From assembly GCF_001905795.1 (NCBI RefSeq), contig NZ_LIXJ01000035.1, positions 1 through 63,390 on the forward strand: a stretch of 63,390 bases of DNA, given 5' to 3'. Under the pieces are notes generated by a model, which saw only the letters and a list, made by a program, of their open reading frames with translations, had not been told where the DNA came from and did not search any database. The first letter of the stretch is position 1; each line of letters starts with the position of its first letter. This DNA comes from Streptomyces sp. CB01580. Its GTDB lineage: Bacteria > Actinomycetota > Actinomycetes > Streptomycetales > Streptomycetaceae. The position numbers were made by a program, and so were the translations under genes. Of the stretch, positions 25,900 through 34,519 are shown in pieces.

Positions 25900-26496
25900 G
25901 CAGGCCCGCGAACGGCGCGGCCGCTGCCACGCGGACCGCACGCGGTTCCCCGGGTCTCCGCCGGTCGGTCCAGGGCGAGCCTTCCCTGGACGGTGGCCCG
26001 CCTGCCCGGACGATTCCAGATAGGCGTTGGGCACCGACTGCGGCGGTTGGCGAGTGCTGATACGGCTCACCCCGGCGGTGCTTTGAAGGGCCGCGCGTCC
26101 GGCGGCGGCCCGTTCCGTGCCACTGTCGAAGGCCGCGATGGTGCTGTCTGCCGGAGTGTCTCCACGCGCCCGAGGGTCTCCAAGGCGTCCTGGCACGGCT
26201 CGCTCGCCTGCGGGCCGGGCAGTGCGGTGACCGGGACAACGATCCGCATTGCGACGTCGACGAGCGGCTCGGGCATCCGCGGCTCGGCGTCGGCGAACTC
26301 GCGGGCGGCGTTGATGTTGTTGGTCTGGACGGCGAGCACCGCCGGTCAGCTGGAGCAGACCCCTGTCCGGGCCCGGACGACTCCCTCCTTGGCACCCTTC
26401 ATCGGCCCCTCGTTCCGCAGTGTGGCGGGGCGAGGCTGCGATGGATGTTCGAAAACCCAAGTGCGTCGGTTCGTATGGGTCTGGGAACATGCCCGG
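25900..26496. other. About 600 bp without an intact gene
   Basis: A leftward coding-like patch at ~26140-26345 (VLAVQTNNINAAREFADAEP, DALETLGRVETLRQT) looks like part of a decayed helical protein. Nothing else is recognisable before the TerD-type gene. Confidence 0.25.
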
Positions 26497-28680
26497 ATGG
26501 TCCACCGTTTCGAGCCCCTGGTCATCCGGCACGCCCACCGCCTTCCCTCCACCCCTGGTCCAAGCGGGCAAGGGGATGTCGTGGCACGGCAGTTCGACGC
26601 GGCGCTGATGTCCGTGGGATTCAAGCTCTCGGCAGACCTGTTGAAGCACCTGTCGGCGCTGTCCGAGGGGACGGTCGTCGATACTGCCGTACGGACGCTG
26701 GAGACCGTCCGGGCGATGGTCGGGGACCACGTTCAGCACAACGCGTACTTCATCGACTTCCCGGCCAATGTGCCGGACACATACGAGTTCTGGCACCAGT
26801 GCATCGCCCAGGCGCTCGCCGACCACATCTCCCGCGAGGGCACGCTCGACCAGCTCCGCACCGGCGCGGTGGACCTGCTGACCCTGCCCTCGTACGGGAC
26901 GTACCAGCACACGTACGCGGCGATGCTCGCCGTGCACGACGAGCTGATCGCCGCGGCGGGCGACCGCGTGACGGTTCTGCACCTGGGCGGTGCGCCGGAC
27001 GACGAGGTCAGCGCGCTGTACCTGGCCCTGGCCGGGAGCACGACGCCGCTGGGCGACGAGGCCCTGCTCGATCTGGCGGCGCTTGCGGGCCACTGCGTGG
27101 ACGGCCCTCAGCCCGAGGCGATTCCGGTGCGGGAGAACCGCGCCGTCGTCAACCGCGCCCGGCTCGAGACCGGGTCGGACCTCCTCGTCGACACCGTGAC
27201 CGACGTGCTGCGTCTCGCGTGCGCGCTGTCGGACAGCGATGTGACGCTCACCGAGCCGACCCGGTTCCCGTCTCCCTCACGCCGGGTCCGCCGCGCCCTG
27301 CTGGCGGGTCTCGACGCCGTCGTCGCGGCGTCCCCGGCCAAGCTGGCCGACGTGGCGGCGCACAGCGAGGCGTTCAAGCGGCTCGGCGAGCGCCTGCACG
27401 CGCACGAGTACCGGGCGCGCTGGCCGCACGCCGCCGAGGTGTTCGCCGTCGCCCGGGGCGAACGGGAGGCCCGGTCCCTCGACAGCCGGGTCGAGGAACT
27501 GCTCGGCGCGGGCGACGTCACCGGAGCCGTACGGCTGCTCACGGCCGCGCCGGGCAGGCTGTTCCGCGCGCTGGACCGGCTGCTGCGCGTCGGCGCCACC
27601 CAGGAGAAACGCGAGGCGGTGGTCGCGGCCGCCGAACAGGTGGCCCCGCAGGTGGCCGGCCGGGTCCTGCTGTCCGTGCGCGAGCACCTTCACAACCGCA
27701 CCGAGCAGCACGAGGACGGCGGTGGGCGCCGGGTGTTCGTCAACCGGCTCGGACGCGCCTGGGTCACCGACGACACCCGCGCCCCGATGCCCGCAGCCGA
27801 ACGCGACCGCGTGCTCGCCGCCCTGGACGCCGAGCTGGGCCGCCGCCTGCCGGCCCCGGGACACCTGCTGATCGACCCGGACGTCCTGGACGTCGCGCTG
27901 CCGCTGAGCGGCCGGGCGACGGCGGCCGGCCTCGGCGTGCTGCCCCGCGGCTCCCGGTCTCCGGTCGACGGCGAACTGCTGCGGTTCTTCGTGTACTGGA
28001 AGCAGACGAGCCGCTCCACCGACTACGACCTGTCGGCGCTGATGCTGGACGCCGAATTCCAGACCATCGGGTGGCTGTCGTACACCGCCCTCACCCAGCT
28101 CGAGGGCGAGCACTCCGGCGACATCACCGACGCCCCGGACGGCGCCTCGGAGTTCATCAACCTCCGCCTGGGCGCCGCGCGCGGCGCCTTCATCGTCCCG
28201 CAGGTCAACATCTACTCGGGCGAGGGCTTCGAGGAGACCGAGGAGTCGTTCTTCGGCTTCATGCTGCGCGACGCCGACCAGCGGGGCCGCCCCTTCGAGC
28301 CGCGTACGGTCCGCATGAAGTCCGAACTGCGCGGCCCGGGCCGCGTCGCGCTGCCCCTGGCGTTCGTACGCGGGGACGACAGCAGGTGGCACGCCAAGTG
28401 GCTGCACCTGTACCTCAAGGGCAACCCCAACTCCAACCGGGTCGAAGGGAACCGCGTATCGGTCGCGGCGCTGCTGCGCGCCGTCGTCGAGCGCGAGCAG
28501 CTCACCGTCCGCCACCTCACCGACCTTATGGCCGACCGCGCCACGGCCACCACACGGTGGGACGGCACGACGGCGCCGCAGGGCCCGGTCACGTACATCG
28601 GGCTGGAACGTCCGGACGGACTGCACCCGGACTCACGGATCATCACGCCGGAAAATCTGCGCGACTTGATCCCTGGCTGA
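26497..28680 (+). CDS. Large TerD-domain stress protein
   Basis: A ~727-residue protein from the ATG at 26497 (MVHRFEPLVIRHAHRLPSTP). The frame is open further upstream but loses similarity. The N-terminal ~500 residues are a charged, helical region specific to actinobacteria, with a PSPSRRVRRALLAGLDAVV segment. Residues ~505-660 look like a TerD/vWA-type calcium-binding domain: STDYDLSALMLDAEF, INLRLGAARGAFIVPQVNIY and SGEGFEETEESFFGFMLRD. TerD proteins act in tellurite and oxidative stress responses; the role of these large versions is unclear. It is followed by a strong hairpin terminator. No ter operon partners are nearby. Confidence 0.7.
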   Translation: MVHRFEPLVIRHAHRLPSTPGPSGQGDVVARQFDAALMSVGFKLSADLLKHLSALSEGTVVDTAVRTLETVRAMVGDHVQHNAYFIDFPANVPDTYEFWHQCIAQALADHISREGTLDQLRTGAVDLLTLPSYGTYQHTYAAMLAVHDELIAAAGDRVTVLHLGGAPDDEVSALYLALAGSTTPLGDEALLDLAALAGHCVDGPQPEAIPVRENRAVVNRARLETGSDLLVDTVTDVLRLACALSDSDVTLTEPTRFPSPSRRVRRALLAGLDAVVAASPAKLADVAAHSEAFKRLGERLHAHEYRARWPHAAEVFAVARGEREARSLDSRVEELLGAGDVTGAVRLLTAAPGRLFRALDRLLRVGATQEKREAVVAAAEQVAPQVAGRVLLSVREHLHNRTEQHEDGGGRRVFVNRLGRAWVTDDTRAPMPAAERDRVLAALDAELGRRLPAPGHLLIDPDVLDVALPLSGRATAAGLGVLPRGSRSPVDGELLRFFVYWKQTSRSTDYDLSALMLDAEFQTIGWLSYTALTQLEGEHSGDITDAPDGASEFINLRLGAARGAFIVPQVNIYSGEGFEETEESFFGFMLRDADQRGRPFEPRTVRMKSELRGPGRVALPLAFVRGDDSRWHAKWLHLYLKGNPNSNRVEGNRVSVAALLRAVVEREQLTVRHLTDLMADRATATTRWDGTTAPQGPVTYIGLERPDGLHPDSRIITPENLRDLIPG

Positions 28681-28771
28681 CTGATAACGTCGACCCCGGC
28701 GAGGCCATGAAGGGACTTCCTTCTCACACCATTCTGAAATTAGCCCCTTCGCTTTCCTCGTCCCCGACTTG

Positions 28772-28799
28772 ACGCCGGGTGCCACATGGCACCCGGCGT
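28772..28799. terminator. Hairpin terminator after the TerD-type gene
   Basis: Perfect 12-bp stem ACGCCGGGTGCC / GGCACCCGGCGT with a 4-nt loop, about 90 bp after the stop codon. Confidence 0.75.
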
Positions 28800-28938
28800 T
28801 GTCGTCTGCCCAGGCCCGATCCGCCCCTGACCCGGGCAAGCCCCGCCCCATGCCGGGCTTGCCCGGTCCAGCCGTCGAGGGTCCAGAGGCGGTACGGGCG
28901 AACCGACGGCGCCACCCCACCGACGCGCCTGACAGCCC

Positions 28939-29110
28939 TCAGCGCAGACGGAACACCGGACCCTGGGGTGTGAAGGGGAGCGAGGCACCCTCCGGGACGA
29001 GGTACGCGTGTTCGGTACGGACGCGGAGCACGTCGCAACAGCCGTCCGTGATGACGAGTACGGGGCGCCGTCGGCGGGAAGTCGTCCGCGCGCTGAAGGA
29101 GGTCGATGCC
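28939..29110 (-). pseudogene. C-terminal vWA-like fragment with a frameshift
   Basis: Leftward sequence encodes GGTVLQPGIDLLQRADDFPP, then, after a 1-nt shift, PVLVITDGCCDVLRVRTEHA and LPFTPQGPVFRLR with a stop at 28939. The ITDG strand and the reading around it resemble the end of vWA-like (DUF2201-type) proteins. The rest is missing. Confidence 0.4.
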
Positions 29111-29363
29111 CGGCTGGAGGACGGTGCCGCCACGACCGTGCACACGGACCCAGCCGCCGATCCGCCAAGACCTGCCGCCGCCCAGGTCCCCTCAGCCCGC
29201 CGTCTGCCCGGGCTGGCGCCGCTGCGGTCCGGCCCAGGCATCGCGCCGTGGCCACCCTCGCTCGACATCGCTGACCACCGGGCGCTGCACGCCCAGGACG
29301 GTGGCGGCGTCTTGCCGGGCCCGCTGGTGCGCCCCCCTGCCTGTCCGGCGTGGAACGGTCCGG

Positions 29364-29942
29364 CCGGGTCTCCTTCACGTTCTCTCGGACCCGACCGTGG
29401 CCGTCGTCGTGGTCGCCATGACGGCGATGGGAGTGATCATCGGCGCCGTCGATGTCGTCTCCGTCGCGTTCGCCGAGGCCGGGGGCAACACGGCACTGGC
29501 GAGCATCGTGCTGTCCCTCTACGCGGCGGGATCATGCCTCTCGGGCTTCGTGTTCGGCAGTAGGACGATCACGCGCCCGATCGGCGGGCTCCTGAGGGTC
29601 GGCCTCGTCGCCACCGCGTTGACCACCGTGCCCATGGTGTTCGTCGGATCGATCGGCGCGCTGTCCCTCACGGTCTTCGTCGCCGGAGTCTTCTTCGCCC
29701 CCACCATGATCCCCAGCTCCCGGCTCATCGAGAAGAACGTCCCGCAGGCTTCGCTCACCGAGGCCCTCACCTGGTCGACCGCGGGCCTGAGCCTCGGCAC
29801 CGCGATCGGTCCCGCAGCCGCCGGGCCCGTGATCGACGGCCTCGGCGCGGGCAACGGGTTCTGGATCGCGGTCGTCGCGGGCACGGCACTTCTTCTCCCC
29901 GCCGTGGTCCTGAGCGCGCCTCTGCTGCCTGACACCGACTGA
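29364..29942 (+). pseudogene. C-terminal half of an MFS transporter
   Basis: About 190 codons with six predicted membrane helices (AVVVVAMTAMGVIIGAVDVV, MVFVGSIGALSLTVFVAGV, AGTALLLPAVVLSAPLL) and the NVPQASLTEALTWSTAG loop of drug-efflux-type MFS proteins. A complete transporter has 12 helices; the N-terminal half is missing and no start with a ribosome binding site precedes this part. The following ~300 bp to 30238 hold nothing. Confidence 0.65.
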
Positions 29943-30238
29943 GGGCCGGTCGTCGCCGGGGTGTCACCAGGGGGTGCGGTATCCGCAAGGAGGCGGGGCG
30001 AGCGCCGGTTTCGGGCCCACCTCGGCGCCGTGATCACGCGGTGCCCGGCCCACCGAGCGCTGCGCGCACACGGTGCGCATCTCCACCAGGGGCACGGGCC
30101 CGCCCGCTCCCTCGTGGCGCTGCGAGGGAGCGGGCGGGCCGGAACGGCGAGGGGCGGGCCGGGGCCGCAGGAGGCGGATTCCGGAGCGCACCGGGGTACG
30201 GGCGCGTCGGCTCCGTGCCGCACGAGTCGCGGGAGCGG

Positions 30239-31555
30239 TCAGGTGAGGTGGCCGCCGTACCGCTTCGTGGCGAGGTGGGTACATATCCAGGTGATGAGCC
30301 CCATGACCATCATGTAGGCCGCGATGGGCCACCACTGCTCGCCCGACCAGGCGTACAGGCCGGTCGCGATGAACGGGGACAGACCGCCCGCGAACACTGC
30401 GGCGATCTGGTATCCGATCGATACCGCACTGGATCGCACCTCCGCCGGGAACAGCGAGCCCATCATCGACGGCTGCAGCGCGTACATCACACAGGCCACG
30501 ACGATGGTGACGATCATGGCGATCGTGACGGCCACCATGTTGCCGGTGTTGACGGTGAGGAAGAACGGGAAGGCCAGCAGCACCGAAAGCGCCGCCGCGG
30601 ACAGGTACATCCGACGTGCGCCGAAGCGGGCCGACACAGCCCCGAAGTACGGGATCGTCAGGATCTCCACGAACGCCGCTATGAGCGCCGCGTTGAGCAG
30701 CGCCGCGCGTTCGAGGCCGAGCGCGGTGGTGCCGTAGCTGAGCAGGAAGACGGTGACGACGTAGAACACGGAGTTCTCCGAGAACCGCATGCCGCCCGCG
30801 AGCAGGATGACGCGCCAGTGGTCGCGGACCGCGGAGCGCAGCGGCATCGCGACCTGCTTCTTCTCCTTCACCAGCTTCTCGAACTCCGGCGACTCCTCCA
30901 CCGAGACCCGGATCAGCAGCCCCACGATGACCAGCAGGAAGCTCGCGAGGAACGGGATGCGCCAGCCCCAGGAGAGGAAGGTCTGCTCGTCCATGCGGTT
31001 GATGAGCACGAAGGCGCCCGTCGACAGGATCGTGCCGGCGGGCACGCCCATCTGCGGCATGCTCCCGAAGAACCCCCGGCGGCCCTTGGGCGCGTGTTCG
31101 ACGGCCATCAGCGCGGCCGCGCCCCACTCGCCGCCAACCCCGAAGCCCTGGACGAGACGCAGGAGCACCAGCAAAATCGGCGCGGCCACCCCGATCTGCC
31201 CGTAGGTGGGCAGCAGGCCGATCGCCGCGGTCGCCGCGCCCATCACCAGCAGCGTCACGACCAGGACCTTCTTGCGGCCCAGCTTGTCGCCGAGGCTGCC
31301 GAAGACCGCGCCGCCGATGGGTCGGGCGGCGAATCCCACGCCGAAGGTGGCGAACGCCAGCAGGGTGCTGATCAGCGGGTCGCCGGTGGGGAAAAACAGG
31401 TCCCCGAAGACGAGCGCGGACGCCGTGCCGTAGAGGAAGAAGTCGTACCACTCGATGCTGGTGCCGATAAAGCTGGCGAAGGCCACCTTGTGGGGTGAGA
31501 CGGTGCGCCGTGGCGTCTCGTCGGCCGTTCTGGGGGGTGCCGTCGTGTCAGTCAT
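30239..31555 (-). CDS. MHS-family MFS transporter (metabolite:H+ symporter)
   Basis: A 438-residue, 12-helix inner-membrane transporter. The family signatures are clear: FIGTSIEWYDFFLYGTAS in helix 1, ARPIGGAVFGSLGDKLGRKK in the 2-3 loop, and RLVQGFGVGGEWGAA in helix 4. Relatives import shikimate, proline/betaine, citrate or dicarboxylates by proton symport. Its ATG overlaps the end of the upstream dehydrogenase gene by 8 bp (ATGACTGA), so translation is coupled. As last gene of the gcvPA-gcvPB operon it probably imports the substrate of that pathway. Confidence 0.85.
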   Translation of the reverse strand: MTDTTAPPRTADETPRRTVSPHKVAFASFIGTSIEWYDFFLYGTASALVFGDLFFPTGDPLISTLLAFATFGVGFAARPIGGAVFGSLGDKLGRKKVLVVTLLVMGAATAAIGLLPTYGQIGVAAPILLVLLRLVQGFGVGGEWGAAALMAVEHAPKGRRGFFGSMPQMGVPAGTILSTGAFVLINRMDEQTFLSWGWRIPFLASFLLVIVGLLIRVSVEESPEFEKLVKEKKQVAMPLRSAVRDHWRVILLAGGMRFSENSVFYVVTVFLLSYGTTALGLERAALLNAALIAAFVEILTIPYFGAVSARFGARRMYLSAAALSVLLAFPFFLTVNTGNMVAVTIAMIVTIVVACVMYALQPSMMGSLFPAEVRSSAVSIGYQIAAVFAGGLSPFIATGLYAWSGEQWWPIAAYMMVMGLITWICTHLATKRYGGHLT

Positions 31556-32522
31556 GAGGTCTTCCGCCTTCGCTGGTGAGGGCCGCCGTGGTGGGCGGGT
31601 CGGGGGTGTGCGGCCAGCGGAAGAATCCCTGACCAGTCTTCTCGCCGAGCTGTCCGGCGGAGACCATGTCGCGCAGGATCCGCGGCGGCTCGAAGCGGGG
31701 GCCGAGGGTGGCCGCCAGATGCTCGGCGATGGCGAGCCGGACGTCGAGGCCGACCATGTCGCTCATGCGCAGTGGTCCGACACCGTGCCGGTAGCCGAGT
31801 TCCATCCCGGTGTCGATGTCCTCGGGTGGGGCGATGCCCTCCTCGACCATCCGCATCGCTTCCAGCCCGATCGCCACTCCGAGACGGCTCGTGGCGAAGC
31901 CCGGGGAGTCGGCGCAGCGGATCTCCGTCTTGCCGAGGTGGCGCGCCCACGCGGAGGCGGTGGCGACGGCCACGTCGCCGGTCTGCGGGGTGCGGATCAC
32001 CTCCAGGAGCGGCGTGGTGGGCACCGGTTGAAAGAAGTGCATTCCGCAGAAGCGTTCTGGCCGGTCCAGGGCCGCGGCCATCTCGGTGACCGCCAGCGAG
32101 CTGGTGTTGGTCGCGAGGAGGCCGCCGTCGGCGACCAGCCGTTCGGCCTTCCGCAGGATCTCCGTCTTCAGGACCGGGTCCTCGGGCACGGCCTCGACGA
32201 CCATGTCCGCGGGGACGCACTCGGCGAGGCTGCCGACCACGCGCGCCGAGTGCGCAGTGCCGTCGGGGGAAGCGGTGGCCAGCCGCTCGCGCGCCCGCCG
32301 TGCGGACGCGGGGTCCGGCTCGACGATCTGGACCGCATGACCGCGGGAGACGGCCAGTTCCGCGAGGCCCAGGCCCATCTTCCCCGCGCCGAGCACCAGG
32401 AGCGTGGCGGCACCGAGGTCGGGGACCGTCGAGGAATTCCGGTCCGGGGTCGTGGTGGCACCCGTGGCCGCGGTCGCGGCGCCCTGCGTCTCTCCTCCGG
32501 GACGGGCGCCCATGGCGGTCAC
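31548..32522 (-). CDS. 3-hydroxyacyl-CoA dehydrogenase-like NAD-dependent oxidoreductase
   Basis: A 324-residue enzyme. Its GTG start at 32522 overlaps the stop of the SDR gene (GTGA); an ATG at 32513 is an alternative. It has a Rossmann motif VLGAGKMGLGLAELA after a ~20-residue flexible N-terminus, then TNTSSLAV and FCGMHFFQPVP with the catalytic His, and a C-terminal 3HCDH domain (PGFATSRL; MSDMVGLDV; GEKTGQGFFRW). Its size fits the single-domain branch that includes 3-hydroxybutyryl-CoA, L-carnitine and L-gulonate dehydrogenases, so the substrate may be a non-CoA hydroxy acid. Operon member. Confidence 0.8.
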   Translation of the reverse strand: MTAMGARPGGETQGAATAATGATTTPDRNSSTVPDLGAATLLVLGAGKMGLGLAELAVSRGHAVQIVEPDPASARRARERLATASPDGTAHSARVVGSLAECVPADMVVEAVPEDPVLKTEILRKAERLVADGGLLATNTSSLAVTEMAAALDRPERFCGMHFFQPVPTTPLLEVIRTPQTGDVAVATASAWARHLGKTEIRCADSPGFATSRLGVAIGLEAMRMVEEGIAPPEDIDTGMELGYRHGVGPLRMSDMVGLDVRLAIAEHLAATLGPRFEPPRILRDMVSAGQLGEKTGQGFFRWPHTPDPPTTAALTSEGGRPHD

Positions 32523-33286
32523 AGCTTCGGGGCGAGCTGGAGCCCGCCCGCCACGTTGAGCGTCTCGCCGGTGATGAAGCTGGCTTCCCGCGACGCGAAG
32601 AACGCGACCGCCGAGGCGATGTCCTCCGGCGTCGCGACCCGGCCGAGGGGCGTCATGCGCGCATACCGCTCGAAGTTCTCGCGCCGGGTGTCGCCCATGC
32701 CCATGGCGTCGACGAACCCGGTTTCCACGGGACCGGGGGCCACCACGTTGCACGTCCCGCCGGTCGGGGCGAGGTCCTGCGCCACCGACCGGCACAGGCC
32801 CACCATTCCGGCCTTGCTCGCCGAGTAGGCGGGGTTGCCGCCGGCCAGCCACGTGCGGGAGCCGATCATGACGACACGGGCGCGCGGGCTGGCCGTCAAC
32901 GCCTCCATGGCCGCGGCCGTCACCAGATAGGCACCACGCAGGTTGATCGCCAGCGTGGCGTCGAACGCCTCGAGTCCGGTGGTGGACATGGTCCCCGGCG
33001 GGGCGACGCCCGCGTTGTTGACGACGACGTCCAGGCGGCCGTGGCACCCCAGTACGGCGTCGACACCCGCCCGAACGGCATCCGCGTCCGTGACGTCCAG
33101 TCCGACGGCGAACGCGCCGTCGATTCCGGCCGCCGTCCGTTCGGCGGCGGCCAGGTCCCGGTCGCTGACCGCGACGGCGAAGCCGTCGGCGGCCAAGCGG
33201 CGGCAGCTTGCGGAGCCGAAGCTCCCCGCCCCTCCCGTGATCATCGCCACGGGGCGCCCCCGCGCCGCAGTGGGTGTGTCGTTCAT
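32519..33286 (-). CDS. Short-chain dehydrogenase/reductase (SDR)
   Basis: A 255-residue classical SDR from the ATG at 33286. Cofactor site TGGAGSFGSASC (variant of TGxxxGxG), then LDVTD, NNAGVAPPG, catalytic Ser in VMIGSRTW, Tyr/Lys in YSASKAG, and the C-terminal TGETLNVAGG. The Asp after beta-2 (VSDRD) suggests NAD specificity. It should oxidise or reduce a hydroxyl/keto group of the pathway intermediate. The end overlaps the next gene by 4 nt (GTGA). Confidence 0.85.
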   Translation of the reverse strand: MNDTPTAARGRPVAMITGGAGSFGSASCRRLAADGFAVAVSDRDLAAAERTAAGIDGAFAVGLDVTDADAVRAGVDAVLGCHGRLDVVVNNAGVAPPGTMSTTGLEAFDATLAINLRGAYLVTAAAMEALTASPRARVVMIGSRTWLAGGNPAYSASKAGMVGLCRSVAQDLAPTGGTCNVVAPGPVETGFVDAMGMGDTRRENFERYARMTPLGRVATPEDIASAVAFFASREASFITGETLNVAGGLQLAPKL

Positions 33287-33312
33287 CGTGTGTCCTTCCC
33301 TCGTCGAGGTCG

Positions 33313-34515
33313 TCATGCGACGTCGGTCCCGGCCGCGTTGGCGCTGCGCACCGGCAACACGGCGTACTGCTGCCACCCCGTGACCACCCGGTGGTGGCCG
33401 GCGAGGAGATCACCGAGTTCCGGCGTCGGAGCGTCCACCCACAACGGCCCGCCGGCGAGCGCCGCCAGCTTCTCGGGCGTCGCGGCGAGGAGCAGGTCCG
33501 CCGGTCGCAGGCGCGCCAGGAACGCCGCGTCCAGCTGCTGGTTTCCGCGCCCCAAGATCATGCCCTGTCCGCCCACGGGGGACAGGAGCAGCCGCGGACG
33601 CCGACCGGCGGTGAGATCCGCCAGGCGCCGGGCGTCCACGTCGCGGCCGACCGTCGTCCCGCCGTCCACCACGTCGATCCCGAGCAGGGTGTTGTCCACC
33701 CCGAGGGCGCGGGCGGCGGCGGCGACGGTCGTGCCCGGTCCGAGGACCCACAGGTCGTGCTCCCGCATCCGGCGGGCGCACTCGGCCGCGAGCCCCGCGA
33801 CCCCGGCGGCGTCGCCCCCGGAGCTGCCGGCCCCCACCTTGCCTCCCTGCAACCCCGCCGTCCGGGCCGGGACGGGCAGGTGGCCGTGGAGGGAGGTGGA
33901 GAGCACCCCGGCGCGCCGGGCCTCCTCGTCGTGGTCCACCACCTCCGCCTGGCGGGTCGTCACGGCGCGCCCGGCGGCTGCGGCGCGCAGCACCTCCGCG
34001 GCCAGCAGTCCCGCGGTCCGCGGCGAGCGCGCGAACACGCCGGAGTGCATCTTCACGCCGCCGGGTACGCCGACGACCGGGGGCAGGCCCTGGCCGTCGG
34101 CTCCGGCGGCTCCGGCGGCGCCCGCGGCGTTCCGGTAGACGGCTGCGACGTCCCGTGCGGTACCGTCGCCGCCCGCGACGAGGACGACGTCGACGCCCCG
34201 GTCCAGCAGTGCGGTGACGGTGCGCCGGGTGTCCTCGGGAGTGGTCGTGCCCGCAGGAGCCCGGTGGACCACCCCGACGCGGCAACCCGCGGCCCGGGCC
34301 GCGTTCTCGCCCAGGCCACCGCCCCCGGTGAGCACGGGTGTGTCGGGCCAGGCCTCGACGAGGGCGGCCAGCGCGTCCCGGGCCCGCCGCGGCGCGGCCG
34401 CGACCGCGCCGCGCTCGCGGGCGCGCCGCTGGGTGTCGGCTCCGTCGCTGCCCCGCAACCCGGCCGGGCCGCCGATGCCCGCGACGGGGTTGATGAGGAG
34501 TCCTACGGTCGGCAT
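33313..34515 (-). CDS. ATP-NAD-kinase-like protein (AcoX-type)
   Basis: A 400-residue protein from the ATG at 34515 (MPTVGLLINPVAGIGG), four bases after the gcvPB stop. It carries the NAD-kinase/diacylglycerol-kinase signature VLVAGGDGTARDVAAV and ends in a C-terminal region like AcoX of acetoin operons (LLLSPVGGQGMILGRGNQQL). AcoX-type proteins recur in catabolic operons, but their reaction is not established. Phosphorylating NAD or a small intermediate is possible. Operon position between gcvPB and the SDR points to the same pathway. Confidence 0.75.
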   Translation of the reverse strand: MPTVGLLINPVAGIGGPAGLRGSDGADTQRRARERGAVAAAPRRARDALAALVEAWPDTPVLTGGGGLGENAARAAGCRVGVVHRAPAGTTTPEDTRRTVTALLDRGVDVVLVAGGDGTARDVAAVYRNAAGAAGAAGADGQGLPPVVGVPGGVKMHSGVFARSPRTAGLLAAEVLRAAAAGRAVTTRQAEVVDHDEEARRAGVLSTSLHGHLPVPARTAGLQGGKVGAGSSGGDAAGVAGLAAECARRMREHDLWVLGPGTTVAAAARALGVDNTLLGIDVVDGGTTVGRDVDARRLADLTAGRRPRLLLSPVGGQGMILGRGNQQLDAAFLARLRPADLLLAATPEKLAALAGGPLWVDAPTPELGDLLAGHHRVVTGWQQYAVLPVRSANAAGTDVA

Positions 34516-34519
34516 GTGC

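Noticed and set aside
26445..28772. 775-residue rightward frame overlapping the TerD-type gene
   Set aside because: Arg/Pro-rich out-of-frame translation; the +0 frame carries the TerD motifs.
30041..31498. 485-residue rightward frame opposite the MHS transporter
   Set aside because: Charged, repetitive shadow translation; the transporter signatures are on the other strand.
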